In this document: positions 45,293-57,654 of the stretch, in pieces
Layout of the letters: every line of letters begins with the position of its first letter
Numbering within the stretch: the first letter of the stretch is position 1
From: Capsicum annuum
Taxonomy: Eukaryota; Streptophyta; Magnoliopsida; Solanales; Solanaceae
Direction of reading: 5' to 3'
Assembly (NCBI RefSeq): GCF_002878395.1
Contig: NC_061114.1
Span: 161,117,023 to 161,181,022 of the forward strand
DNA length: 64,000 nucleotides
Translations under genes and position numbers: made by a program
Notes under the pieces: model-generated
What the model saw: the letters and a program-made list of their open reading frames with translations, nothing else
What the model was told of the DNA's origin: nothing
Databases searched by the model: none

Positions 45293-47415
45293 CCACAAAT
45301 ACAAGAAGCAAACACTAAAGGATGAGAATGCAATGCAAGAATATAGTATGGTGGAACTTACATATACACCTTCCAAGCCTTAATGCTTTGGTCAGGATCC
45401 ATGGAGGGTTCGTAACCCAACATAATTATAATCTCAACAATATTACCAGCAAATGACCTCGGCCTAGGTTTTCCATTATCTCACAACCCCACCTTATAAA
45501 AAATGATCTCGACCAAGGGTATTATAAAAAGAATTTCTATTTTTCTTTCAAAATCAAAATATCGTAGTGGTATTAAGTTATCATGAACATCTATAGATGA
45601 TATAATGCTCACAACCAATAAGTATGAAGATAAACATGAATTCAAATACAAGTAAGAACGAGCTCAGAATCTCCTCCATATGAGAATAAATCATGATATA
45701 AGCCATAATAGGGTACCACAGGTATGAACAATCACTTAAGATAAAGAATGTCATTTAAAGTCCCTCATTTGAGCATCAATTATGTGAAGCAGACAATTAA
45801 ATGCATGAATAAGGCCTATGATATCTAATCAAGCCCCACTCAAGCAACACAATAATAATGGAAAATAATGCATAATTAGGCCTGAATCATTAACGAAAAC
45901 CCCCACACAGGTATCATGACATTTACCACTTCTCAAGTTAACAATACAATGCACGTAAGTCCCCACACGAGCAACACGATAAAAATAATAACCTTAGAAT
46001 ACAATCCTAAGTCTAATTTCCTAAATTTTAGCGTGCTTTACAAGTTTATTAACTGCCAAACCCTATCTGAAGAAAGTTAAGCCATATCCTAGCTCAAAGT
46101 GCCAAAATTCAAGCCTAAAATCCTTTTACATGGAGCCATATCCCTGTCCAACGGTCTCTCCATGAGCTAAGACTATCAAAAATATCAATTACACATCAAA
46201 ATAAAGATAATGATTCCCATATTAGCCATTTTTAAATAGGTCCAAATTAGTTTAAACATTGATTTAAAAATGAAAGGGGTACAACTATAATTTTAATTTA
46301 GAAGCATGTTTCCCAATATTAAAGTATTATATAGTTGATAACCCACGCAAAAATGATTTGAAAACAAGGCTTAGATCGATGAGAAACTATTTTAAGAATT
46401 TACCAAAAAATTATCAAATTCTAGTTTAAAACCGAGATTAAAAGGTATTTTGGATGACATAATCTTTAAGAAATAGTGGAAAAATCAATTTGAAGCTTAC
46501 CCAAACAAGAATGGAGATTAGAACCCTCAAAGTATCCAAATTCTAAATCTCTAAGGTACAAATGTGGTGGAAATTGTAAGAAAGAAGTATTTTTATTATT
46601 TATTGAATAGTTCCTTGATATCGTAGCTTGAACTCCGCAATTGCAACGACCAACGTTGACCAAGCCAATTAAATAACCGTCATGTTCATAGATAGGCTTT
46701 CTTATTCGTGAAGGTTCTTGACCCAGAACAGTCATGTTCACAAAGGTCAGATTACGTTCGTGGAGAAGGAAGGGACCAGACCCAAACTAGGTTAACCTTG
46801 GCACTCACGGCCACCACCTTGTCATTACGATGTAGGAGGAATTCCCTTATTGAGTTTATAAATTGGGGCTCACATTCGAGATGAAGGATCTGGGAAGCAC
46901 TAGATATCTACAAAATGCTGAGTTTTGCTTGACTTTGAATTCTCTTAATGGACCCCCCAAATTTTTTTGGACTCCACTAGAACAAACTATATTTACTACT
47001 TTTTTTTGAAGTTTTGAACTAAATGAAAATGTCACATTTTTGAAGAGAATCTATTTTCAATAAATTTTCCCCCGAGACCCCCTCTAGATATTTTCACTAG
47101 TTTTCAAATTGCGGGTCAAAATACAAAATAAAAGCTCCAAACCTGAACTACCAGTGATACTAAACCAAAATCAATATTTCAAATATGATGGAACTTTCCA
47201 AATCACCATCTATCAGCCAAAACAAAAATATTGATCGAAGTCAAACTAATGGCTTTTTAAAAGCTTCACATAGTCCCAAACTCTCCAAAATCACTTCCAA
47301 AAGCCTCAAAAAGCTTCCCAATCATCCTACACATAAAAAATAATATGTAACAACTACGAGGAAAGGAAAAATGGTCAAAACACATAAGAAAAATTTAACA
47401 AATCAGGTTGTTACA

Positions 47416-48209
47416 TTATCCACCACCAAAACACTAGTTCATCCTCAAACTAAAAAGCAAATAAATTCCTGAAGCGGTAAACAACTGGGGATATCTACGC
47501 CTCATATCAGATTCAACTTTACAAGTAACTTCATCAGTGAGATGATTTCTCCATTGGACCTTCTCTGAATCAATACTCTTAACTTCAAATTCCTGGTTTA
47601 CTTGTCTAGGATAATAATAGGCTCCTCTTTATCAGTGGACAAATAGAGGTCTAAAGTAACAAAATCCCATCAAATCACATGGATATCATTTGGATAGTAC
47701 CTCTTCAATATAAAGCCATGAAAAATAAAATGAACAACTAATAAATATGAAGGTAAAGCTAGCATATAAACCACATCACCATACTTCTCAAAGACCTCGA
47801 AAGGGCCTATAGACGCAGGATTAAGCTTTTATTTTTTCCTAAATCTCCTCACAACCTTTATACGTGAAACTTTCAACAGAAATTAATCTTAAATTGGGAA
47901 TGATACATCACGGGCTCAACGATCGACATAGCTCTTCAGCTTACTCTCAGAAGCCCAAAGCGTCTTTTGAATCAGTCTAACATAATCCATTCAATCCCAT
48001 AAAAATCTATAACCTAAGTTCTCATCTCAAATAAGTCAAACCATCCCATGAGGATCTATACCTTCTCTATATAAATCCTCAAAAGGCACCATCTTAATAC
48101 TGGAATCATAATTATTATTGTAGGCAAAGTGAACTAGGGGTAAGTACTGGTCCTAATGACCTCCAAAGTCCATAACATAGGCTCGAACCATGTCCGCTAG
48201 AACATGAAT
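47416..48209 (-). pseudogene. Element C integrase C-terminal part
   Basis: On the minus strand from 48209 down, the integrase continues through an AYNNNYDSSI-like block (about 48105-48135), LIQKTLWASESKLKSY, and FEVFEKYGDVVYMLALP. It ends with the chromodomain-like EVKSIDSEKVQWRNH and MRRRYPQLF near 47490-47560. Stops and shifts are frequent. A polypurine tract (47416-47427) follows at the LTR edge. The upstream half of the integrase is at 60319-60920, separated by later insertions. Confidence 0.75.
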
Positions 48210-50453
48210 TGAAATACCCCAACTTTAACCCTTGAAAATTTCCTAATCATTGAGCTCATTGCCCTGTTGATGACTCACCACATGAGTCATATGGTGTGGT
48301 AATGGGTCAAGGGACCCAAGTCATTACCAAACCAATATGTTATTGGTCATGTTCTATCCTGGTTAAGAGAAACTCCTCATGAGTCATTTGATTAAGTGAT
48401 GAATGGATAGGTCCAGTCATATATTTCCAGTGTCCAAGCCTTTGGTGTTCTATAGTGGTCACAACTAGACCATACGATTTGTATGGTCTAGTGACGACTG
48501 GGGCCAAGGAGTCATAAGATGAATAATTTATGGTGTTCAATTTTTGGTCTTGGTGATGATTCAATAGTTAGAGTCGTATGTGGTGTTGACGAATCAATGG
48601 CTTGACTCGTAGCCACCTGTGGACTTTTTACAACATTTAAGCTAAGGGCATTCTGGATATTTTTCACCCCAATCCCTTAAGACCCCACATCTTATAACAC
48701 CTTTTGGTTATCAATTACATACTTTATAAGATCAAACACTTTCTAAACTCTCTCTAAAATTTCTCAACAAAATTTGGGCTAGGGCTTCTTCAAAGTGGTC
48801 ATCTAAGGGCTTAAAGATCGAATTCTCTTTGTGAACCTTCATAACTCAACCATGTGACTCTTCCCTCATTGTAAATTTACTAAAAACATATGTTTTAAAA
48901 ATTATTCATAGTCATTAATGGTGGTTATGAAAACAATGATTGAGAGTTTGAATGCATAATGTTGAGTATTATTTTCGCATGGTTTAAATTATGGTTATAC
49001 ATGTTTTGATAATGGTTTTGCAGATGTGGGTGATTGGGAATTATGGTTTAACAAACGGGTTATGTTTAACCCTAAAATTGTTAGTTTTTGGCTTTGATAA
49101 TGGTATGTGCTAACTTGTTTATAAAAACATTAATGAGAATGATCTTGTCACATGTTAAATTGTGCTATCAATTAAGGCATTGTCCTATGAATGTTGATGA
49201 TTGGTAAATGATTTATGAAGGCCTTTTTGGTCAAAAATTGATTTGAAATACTAAATGAGTTTGAGTCCCTAAATGTTGAAATAAATTGATATCTTTGTTT
49301 GGACAATGGATTCGGGTCCAAGTTGATTAATTATGATTATGACATGTTGTATGCTTGCAAGTGGGGTTGGTATGATGATACCAATGAGATGCCTTTGTTA
49401 AGTAAATATATTAATGGTTGTGTATGTGAAATAAATATTTTAATTAGGCTTTAAAGAGAGATGTATAGATGAGTCATTCAAGTAGAGTCTGAAAGACTAA
49501 TACTGAGAACTGCGCTAGCTTGTGTAGGTGTCTATATGATCGGGAGGTTTGAGTCCCCCAAATAAATATGTGAATGAGAGGTTCGAGTCCCCCATATTGT
49601 ATATATTTGTTCTTAAGTTACCTTGGTTATGCTGTAAGGTTCGAGTCCCCCATAGAGGCATATACAAATATGGATATTCTCTAGTTCCTGCAGCTATACG
49701 TACTGGAGCCCTTCCAACTAGGGGAGAGATGGGCCCATATAGCCCATGGGTGCCTTGTTATGTGACATTTATGCTATACAACCCAGGTTAAGGTTTTCAA
49801 AGTTCATGCTAAGACTTGTTCCTTACCTTCACATATAATATTATATATATATATATATATGCATTTCATATGATATTATGCTTTGGATGTCGTACTGGGT
49901 TTGAACTATTGTCATGGAATTATTTTGTTCCCCTATCCCTGAGTTACATGCTAGTGCTCTAACCGCTAACTATCTTCGGACACCGTGTCCCCATGCAATG
50001 CAAGTACTAAAGTTTCTTTTACTTTTCTTACACAGTAATTAAGTGCTCAAGTTAGTTCGTAAGTGGATATTGAAGTGGTGATCTTACATATTTTGGAAGG
50101 CTTTATTTTAACCCTTGTCTCCTATGTCTTAGACCTTGTTTAGACTTTATTTTTGGATACTATCGGGGGTATGTTTGAACATATTATTGATTTTGGATTT
50201 TGTAGAGGCTTTGTTGGATGACTGTGGACTTGGGTGGTCTGGTTGAGTATTTTGATGATGGGCTGTTGTACGATTATCGCTGGTTAGTATAGATATATCT
50301 TGAATTATTATTAGTTTTATTTTGTACTATCTTGTTATATATTTGGAATTCATCTGGCACTTGTGTTTGTTGTTCTAGATGAAGGGGGTGATCTGTGATG
50401 TATGTAGTACTTAAGATACCCATCATGACTAGGACCTAGTTCAAGTCATAAAA
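48210..50453 (+). repeat. Element B 5' LTR
   Basis: It starts TGAAATACCCC and ends near GTCATAAAA (decayed from GTCATGACA). It contains a 12-bp-arm hairpin (48464-48475 with 48481-48492, loop GATTT), five GGTTCGAGTCC-like motifs (49257-49650) and a (TA)n tract near 49840. It aligns with 55459-57626. Confidence 0.88.
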
Positions 50454-50457
50454 AAGT

Positions 50458-50470
50458 TGTTATTAGAGCC
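50458..50470 (+). promoter_or_regulatory. Element B primer-binding site
   Basis: TGTTATTAGAGCC lies four bases after the LTR and differs at two positions from the tRNA-iMet site TGGTATCAGAGCC. Confidence 0.75.
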
Positions 50471-50651
50471 TAGGTTCTTGGTCAATTGGGTATCCATAAT
50501 GCCATGTCAAATAGAGTCTATTTTAAGGGTGAGTATGCCACACTTATAATAGAGAGGCTATGAGATATTTAGAAATGTTTTCTTTGTTGTTCTGTTTTGA
50601 GATGTAGAGTGTAAGGTCTCGAATTTCTCTAATTCCCATTTTTTTTAGATT

Positions 50652-51790
50652 ATGCCTCCTAGATGATCTAAATAACATGGAAACTCCTCTGTTTTACTTG
50701 GATATACTATTGATGGGACACACCCTGCTTATAGGGTGCAGACCTGGTCTGAGGTCCAGTTTTTGATTGCCCTCCTGGAGTTCCACTAGTTCCTTCTAGC
50801 CCTCTTTGTGATCCTCAGGCCGATATGTTAAACTCTAAGTTTTGTGAATCTATTCATATTTTGGCTTAATTGGTAACTTCTCAGTCCGAGCATAATACTC
50901 TATCTTCTAAGGCCACAAGAGTTGGCCAATTCATGAAGTTGAGTCCTCCTACTCTTACTAGTATTAAGGTTGAGAAGGATCCTCAAGCTTTTATTAATGA
51001 TATGGAGAAGATCTTTTGGGTTATACATGAATCAGATGTTAAAGGAATTGAGTTTACTGTCTATCAATTAAAGGATGTGGCAGGCCAATGATATGAGAAA
51101 TGGGAATAATCTAGGGAAGTGATGCTGACTCTGCATTGTAGGATAAATTTTCTAGTACCTTTTTGGATCTTTTTTTTCCTTAGGAACACCGAAGAGAGGC
51201 AAAAGTTAAGGAATTTGTGAATTTAACGCACGGTAGGATGTCGATCAAAGAGTTTGCCTTGAAATTCCATTAGTTGTCTAGGTATTCTCCTGAGTTGGTG
51301 GCTAGCATTAGAGTTAGAATGCTTAAGTTTACTTCTGGGTTATCTTGTGATTTAATTCTGGAGAGTAAGGCTACCTTATTGAAAAAAGATATGGATATTT
51401 TTCGGCTTATGGTTTATATATAGTAGGGTAAGGAAGAAAAGAAGAAGAAGGCTGAGATTGGTGAGAGGCAGAGTAAGAAATTTAGATTTTTTAATCAGGG
51501 AAGAGGTCAACATCAGAGTGGTAGGGATGGGGGAAAGTGTCCTAAGAAGAAGTGAAGGAGTTCTAGTTCTTTATCTAAGTCTTATAATTCTTAGCCAAAG
51601 TCATTGGATGATTATTTTTCTTATCATGATGGAGGGTATAGGGAATAAGGTTCCCATTCTCAGGCTGGTAGGGCTCAGTTCACTCTATCGTATATTCTAT
51701 GTTCATCTATACCATGGATAAAGTAAGAAAAGAAAAAATCAATGTTTTAATTATGGTTAGATTAGCCATATACAACGTGTTTATCCCTCT
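50652..51790 (+). pseudogene. Element B gag, decayed
   Basis: ATG at 50652 gives MPPR then a stop. The N-terminal half includes the 73-codon stretch at 50870-51091 with GQFMKLSPPTLTSIKVEKDPQ and FINDMEKIFWVIHESD, the conserved Gag start block of the lineage. Further blocks appear in shifting frames up to about 51430. A zinc knuckle near 51743-51780 reads CFNYG...SHIQRVYP, where Tyr stands for the second and last Cys. TAG and TGA codons and frame changes are numerous, so no Gag is made. Confidence 0.75.
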
Positions 51791-52440
51791 AGGGTTGCTT
51801 CTGAGGCCAATAGGTTCTACTTTTATCTTCATCAGCTTCTGCACCAAAGGGTATTACTTCTGCTTCTGGTACAACACTAGCCGAAAGAGCTTATATGCCC
51901 TTGCTTTTTGTCGGGACTTTCAGGCATCTCCTAATGTCGTTATTGGTATGTCGAAACTCTTTTTACATGATGTGTACTATTTGCTTTATCTGGGATCTAC
52001 TCTTTTTTATATGACCTTATTTATGGATGTGCATTTTTGGTTTTGGTCCTTAGTGTATTTTGGACCCCTTTTTCTGTGTCTATCTCAATGGGAGACTCTG
52101 TGGTTGCTAGAAGGGTCTATAGGGGTTATGTTGTATCTTTTGGTAATTAGGGGACTTTAGTGGATCTGTTTGAATTAGACATGGTTAATTTTGATGTCAT
52201 ATTAGGGATGGATTGGTTGCACTCGTGCTATGCTTCTTTAGACTGTTGGACCCATAAGCTCATCTTTAAATTCTTAAATTAGCCAGTTATTGTATGGGAA
52301 GGTGGTTTCCTAGCCCCTAAGGGGAGGTTCATATCATATCTTAGAGCTCGAAGATTGATCTCCAAGGGGTGTCTCTATCATCTGGTTTGGGTTAAGGATT
52401 TTCACTTGGAGGGTCCTTCTTTACATTCTTTCTAGGTGGT
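51791..52440 (+). pseudogene. Element B protease, catalytic Asp lost
   Basis: The frame from about 51890 has SLYALAFCRDFQASPNVVIGM leading into the active-site turn VYYLLYLGST, where the family has VYALLDPGST, so the catalytic Asp is Tyr. After several shifts, MDWLHSCYASLDC (52209 on) and SYLRARRLISKGC mark the protease C-terminus and linker. It would be inactive. Confidence 0.78.
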
Positions 52441-53330
52441 GAATGCATTTCCTGAGGCCTTCTTGATGACCTTCCTAGTATTTCTCCCAATAGAGAGATT
52501 GATTTTGGGATAGATCTTGTCCCGGATACTAGTCCTATTTCTATTTTCCCATATAGAATGGCTCCAGCTGTGATAAAGGAGCTTAAGGAGAAATTAAAGG
52601 ATCTTTTAGACAAGTGTTCATCCGTCCTAGTATGTATCTGTAGGGTATACCTGTCTTGTTCGTACATAAGAAGGATGGTTTCTTTTGTATGTGCATTAAT
52701 TACCGACAGCTGAATAATGTGACGGTAAAGAATAAGTAACCTCTATGAGGATAAATGATTTGTTTGATCAACTTAGGGTGCTAAGTTTTTCTCAAAGATT
52801 GATCTTTGGTCCAGGTATCACCAGTTTAAGATTAGGGAAATGGATATCCCTAAAATAGCTTTCCATACTGGTATGGGCATTTTGAGTTCTTGGTTATGTC
52901 TTTTGATTTGACTAGTGCCCCAGCGCATTTATGGATTTAATAAATAGGGTCTACTTTCGGTTTATGGATTTGTTCGTGATTGTCTTCATTGATGATATTT
53001 TGGTATACTCTAAGAGTAAAGAGGATCATGGCGATCACCTCCACACTTTATTACAAACCTTAAAATATTAGAAATTGTATGCTAAGTTCTCTCAATATAA
53101 ATTCTTGTTGAACATTGCTACATTTTTGGGTCCTATTATTTCTAGTGAAGGAACCGTAGTTGATTCGCAGAAAGTTGTAATGGTTAAGAAGTGGCCTAGA
53201 CCCATGACTCTAGCCGATATTCAGAGCTTCTTGGGTTTAACTGGTTATTATATAAAGTTTGTGGAAAGTTTCTCTTCTATAGCTACCCCATTGACTAAGC
53301 TATCTTAGAAGAAGGTAAGGTTCTTGTGGT
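52441..53330 (+). pseudogene. Element B reverse transcriptase, decayed
   Basis: RT blocks: IDFGIDLVPDTSPIS and MAPAVIKELKEKL (52502-52590), KEMDIPK-like and ILSSWLCLL in broken frames, and the catalytic FIDD box at 52986-52997 followed by ILVYS. Then come KLYAKFSQYKFLL, DSQKVVMVKKWPRP and SFLGLTGYYIKFVESF (53075-53308). At least four frameshifts and several stops interrupt it. The catalytic box is intact. Confidence 0.8.
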
Positions 53331-53870
53331 CTGATGCTTGTGGGGGTTATTTTGAGAAGATGAAAATAAGTTGAATCTAGCTCCGGTCTTGACTCTGCCT
53401 ATAGGCATAAAGGGTTTCATCGTCTATTGTGATGCATCCAGGGTTGGTTTGGGTTATGTGTTAATGCAATATGGCAAGGTGGTTACCTATGCCTCTAGGC
53501 AATTTAAGGTTCATGAGAAGAATTATCAGACTCATGACTTGGAGCTATTAGCTGTGGTGCTCGCATTGAAAATTTAACGTCATTATCTATATGGGGTTCT
53601 TGTTGTTATCTTTTCAGATCAAGCTTATTCTCATGAAAAAGAGGTGGTTGAGTTATTGAAGGACTATGATATGAGTCTTCACTACCATCCAGGTAAAGCT
53701 AATATAGTTACTGATGCTAATAGCAAATTATCCTTGGGGAGTCTATCTCATATGGGTAAGGATATGCGGGGCTTGATTAAGGATATTCACCGCATGTCTA
53801 ACCTTAGAGTTTGTCTCTTGGACTCGGAAGATGGTGGTGTGTTTGTGTAACATGTGACATAATTATCTCT
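53331..53870 (+). pseudogene. Element B RNase H, decayed
   Basis: The 68-codon stretch 53371-53577 has [20 protein letters not shown] (catalytic D), [10 protein letters not shown] and [13 protein letters not shown] (catalytic E). A TAA replaces Trp, then RHYLYGV, FSDQ (Asp of the FTDH position) and, in another frame, KDYDMSLHYHPGKANIVTD (53644-53850). The region then runs into the integrase spacer LRVCLLDSEDGGV. Confidence 0.8.
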
Positions 53871-55255
53871 TGGTTTAAAAATAAAGGAGAAATAGGTATT
53901 AGATCCTCTCTTGATGAAAATCAAAGATGATATGGTTAAAAAGAAGGTGATGGCTTTTGAGATCGGTGGTGATGGTATCTTAAGGTACCAGAGAAGGTTG
54001 TGTGTTCCTGACGTTGAAAGATTATGAAGCAGGGTTTTGGCGGAGGCCCATAAAGATGTATCATGATCTCAAGGATATGTATTGGTGGATTAACATGAAA
54101 TGGGATGTAGCTAACTTTATGGCTAAGTGTATTGTGTGTTAGCAAGTGAAGGTGGAGCACATGAGGCCTAGTGGGCTACTCCAAGAAAGTTAACTACCGA
54201 TGTGGAAGTAGGCGGTAATTAATATGGATTTTGTTACAGGCCTTCTGCGGTCGTAGAATTAGTGTGACTCTATTTGGGTCATTGTGGATAGGGTGACTAA
54301 GACCGCTCACTTCTTGCCAGTGAGGAGTAATTATTCTGCCGAGGACTATGCAAAGTTGTTTCTTTGGGAGATTGTAAAGTTGCACGGTGCACCTGTCTCA
54401 ATTATTTTGGGTCGTGGCGCTCAGTTTTTATTTTATTTCTAGCACTCTTTTTAGTATAGTCTGGGGACTAAAGTGAGCCTTAGTACCGCCATTCTTCCAC
54501 TGTCGGATGGGTAAGTAGAAAGGACCATTCTCACCCTGAAAGATATATTGCGAGCCTGCGTAATCAACTTTGGTGGTAGTTGGTTGACCATTCGCCTCTC
54601 ATTGAATTTTTCTATAATAATAGTTATCATTTTAGCATTGGTATAACTCTGTTTAAGGCATTATATGGAATGAGGTTTAGATCTCCTATTTGGTGGTTTG
54701 AGGTTAGTGAAGCAAAGATATTTGGGGCATATTTGGTTAACCAACCTATGGAGAAAGTGAAGGTGATTCATGATAGGCTTAAGACCACCCAAAGTTGCCA
54801 AAAGTCCTATGCCGACGTAAGACGAAAGGACTTGGAATTTGAGGTTAGAGATTTGGTGTTCTTATGGGTGTCCCCCTTGAAGGGAGTAATACAGTTCGGG
54901 AAGACGGGAAATCTTAGTCTGTTGTATGTTAGCCCATACTCGGTTTTTTAAAAAGGTTGGTAATATTGCATATGAGTTGGAATTTCCCTTTAGCATGAGT
55001 TCCATTCATCCGGTATTCCATGTGCCAATATTGCAGAAATGCGTGGGTGATCTTTCATTGATTGTTCCCTTGGAGAACATTGATATTTCATATTCTTTGT
55101 CCTATAAAGAGGTCCCAATGAGGATCTTGGAACGGCAAGTTTGTCGATTACGAATGAAAGGCATGGCTTCGGTAAAGGTTCTATGGCGGAACCAAAAGTT
55201 TGAGGAAGCTACTTAGGAAGCCGAGGAGGACATGAAGTCCAAGTATCCATTCCAA
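53871..55255 (+). pseudogene. Element B integrase, decayed
   Basis: Visible blocks are the spacer with FEIGGDGILRYQ(R)RLCVPD, a degraded zinc-binding domain, and MDFVTG (first catalytic Asp kept, about 54223). The second-Asp position reads ILGRGAQF, with Gly for Asp, and VERTIL keeps the Glu. The 123-codon stretch 54580-54951 has PLIEFFYNNSYH, ALYGMRFRSPI and DVRRKDLEFEVRDLVFLWVS. After a shift, KVGNIAYELEFP, VPLENIDISYSLSY and VLWRNQKFEEAT finish the chromodomain-like end near 55255. Inactive by both frame and catalytic change. Confidence 0.8.
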
Positions 55256-55446
55256 TTCCCTATTTGGAAATTCGTGTTTGAGGTATGTGCATATTCTTAA
55301 CATCTACATCTTCTGTTTGTGTTAAGGGTAAGGATGATTTTCTTGGCATCTTTGTTTACTAACTTAGTCAAAGGTAAGAGTAGAGCTATAAGGAGTCCAA
55401 TCATGCTTGTGTACATTGACCCATTATTCCAGGATGAATGATCCTA

Positions 55447-55458
55447 AGTGGGGGAGAC
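55447..55458 (+). promoter_or_regulatory. Element B polypurine tract
   Basis: AGTGGGGGAGAC immediately precedes the 3' LTR. Confidence 0.85.
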
Positions 55459-57626
55459 TGAAATGCCCTAACCGTTGACCCTTAAAAGTTTCCTGAGCGT
55501 TGAGCTTACTACCCTATTGACGACTCACCATATGAGTGGTATGGTATGATGATGGGTCTAGGAACCCAAGTCTTTGCCAAACCAGTGTGTTACTGTCCAA
55601 ATTCTATCCTAGTTACGAGAGACTCCTTACGAGTCATATGATTATGTGACGAGTGGATAGGTCCAATCATATGTTTTCCAGTGTCCAAGCCCTTGGTGTT
55701 CTGTGGTGGTCACGACTAGACCATACGAGTCATATGGTATAGTGACGACTGGGGCAAGGGAGTCATAAGATAAATAATGTATGGTGTTTACTTTTCTATC
55801 TTGGTGATGACTCAATGGTAAGTTGTATGTTGTGTTGACGACTCAATGGATTAACTAATATCCACCTGTGGAATTTTTACAGCTTTTAAGCTAGGGAATT
55901 TTAGACATTTCTCTCCCCAATCCCTTAAGACCCCACATCTTATAACACCTTTTGGTTATCCATTACACACTTTACAAGATGTACCAATATCTCTGTGAAC
56001 CTTCGTAAGTCGTAACTCAAGTATGTGACTCTTCCCTCATTGTTAGTTTACTAAACACATATGTTTTAAGCATTGTTCATGAGTCATTAATGCTTGTTTT
56101 GAAAACCATGATTGAAAGTTTAAATGCAAAATGTTGAGTATTGTTTTCTCATGGTTTAGATTATGATTATATATGTTATGTTAATGGTTTTGCACATGTG
56201 GGTGCTTGGTAATTATGGTTTAACAAGCGGGTTATATTTAACCCTAAAATTGTTGGTTTTTGGCTTTGATAATGGTATGCCCTCAACTTATTTTTGAAAA
56301 TATCAATAAGAATGATCATGTCACATGTTGAATTGTGTATTCAATTAAGGCATTAGCCTATGAATGTTAATGATTGGTAATGATTTATTAAGGCATTGTT
56401 GGTCATAATTTGATTTGAAATACTAAATGGGTTCGAGTCCTTTAATATTGAATTGAATTGATGTCTTTGTTTGGACAATGGATTTGAGTCCCAAGTTGAT
56501 TAATGATGGTTATGGCATATTGTATGCTTGCAGTGGGCCTGGTATGATGATACCAACAGGATTCCTTTGGTAAGTAAATTAATTAATGGTTTTGTATGTG
56601 AAATAAATGTTTTAATTAGTCTTTAAAATAGTATGTGAAGTCGGGCCATGAAAGTGGATTCTGAAGGACTAACACTGGGAACCGTGCTAGTTGATGTAGG
56701 TGTCTATATGATCGGGAGGTTCAAGTCTCCCAAATGAATATTTGAATGGGAGGTTTGAGTCACCCATATTGTACACATTGACGCTTAAGTCATCTTAATT
56801 ATGCCAGGAGGTTCGAGTCCCCCATAAAGTCATATACAGATATGTATAGTGTCTGGTTTGCGTGGCTACACCCACTTGGGCCCTTCCAACTAGGGGAGAG
56901 CTGGGACCATATAGCCCGTGGGTGCCATTTTATATGAAGGTTATGCTACGCAACCAAGATGAAGGTTTTGAAAGTTCATGCTAAGCCTTGTTCCCTACCT
57001 GGCATGCGACATTATATATATATATGCATATATATTTCATATGATATTATGCTTTGGATGTCGTACTGGGTTTGAACTGTTGTCATGGAATTATTTTGTT
57101 CCTTTATCCCTGAATTACATTCTATCGCTCTAACCACTAAGCGTCTCCGGACGCTGTATCCCCACGCGATGAGGTACCAAAACTTCTTCTACTTTTCCTA
57201 TGCAGTGATCAGGTGCTCGAGTTAGTTCATGAGTTGACATTGAAGTGGTGATCTTCCATACTTCAAAAATTTGTATTTTATGGTTTGTTTATCCTATGAA
57301 ATAGACCTTGTTTAGACTTTGTTTTTGGCTACTGTTGAGGGCATGCCCTAAAATTTTATTAATTTTGGATTTTGTATAGGGTTTCTTAGATTACTGTGGA
57401 CTTGGGTGGTTTGGTTGAGTGTTTTGGTGACGGGCGGTTGTCTGGTTATCAGTGGTTCATATAGATATATCTTGAATTGTTGTTAGTTTTATTCTACGCT
57501 ATCTTGTTATATATTTTAAATTTATCCAACACTTGTGGTTGGTTAGGCTAGATGAAGGGCCTGATCTCTGGTCCACGAGGGACTTGAGATACCGATCATG
57601 GTCAGACCCTGGTTTGGGTCATGACT
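55459..57626 (+). repeat. Element B 3' LTR
   Basis: It starts TGAAATGCCCT and ends GGGTCATGACT (last A to T). It aligns with 48210-50453, including decayed forms of the hairpin (about 55704-55732), the GGTTCGAGTCC-like motifs (56430-56820) and a (TA)n tract near 57014. TSD TGAAT follows at 57627. Confidence 0.88.
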
Positions 57627-57654
57627 TGAATAGTACTCTAAGACTGACCATCTA

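Larger units (their letters stand above)
44630..47415 (-). repeat. Element C 3' LTR
   Basis: Plus-strand ends are TGTCATAACCCC and GGTTGTTACA, so on the minus strand it reads TGTAACAACC...GGTTATGACA. It sits just beyond the minus-strand polypurine tract (GGTGGTGGATAA, reverse complement of 47416-47427). It contains TA and compound microsatellites. Confidence 0.82.
48210..57626 (+). mobile_element. Element B, two-LTR Ty3/gypsy (Tekay/Del-like)
   Basis: Direct LTRs (48210-50453 and 55459-57626), a primer-binding site, gag, protease, RT, RNase H, integrase and polypurine tract are all present in order, and the TSD TGAAT is exact at 48205-48209 and 57627-57631. It is inserted in element C's integrase in opposite orientation. 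It is the only element besides Ogre with both LTRs. Its coding region carries very many stops and shifts, and the two LTRs differ visibly, so it is old. Confidence 0.9.

Noticed and set aside
45053..45376. 107-codon minus-strand open frame
   Set aside because: It is produced by the TA/CA/GA compound microsatellite (runs of Ile-Tyr, Val-Cys and Leu-Ser) inside an LTR; no domain or conservation.
49540..49655. tRNA gene suggested by GGTTCGAGTCC
   Set aside because: No A-box, acceptor stem or cloverleaf can be folded around the motifs, and they occur five times in LTR context.
51458..52160. Two long hydrophobic plus-strand frames in element B
   Set aside because: They mix out-of-frame gag and protease sequence; the protease landmarks occupy only part of the second frame.
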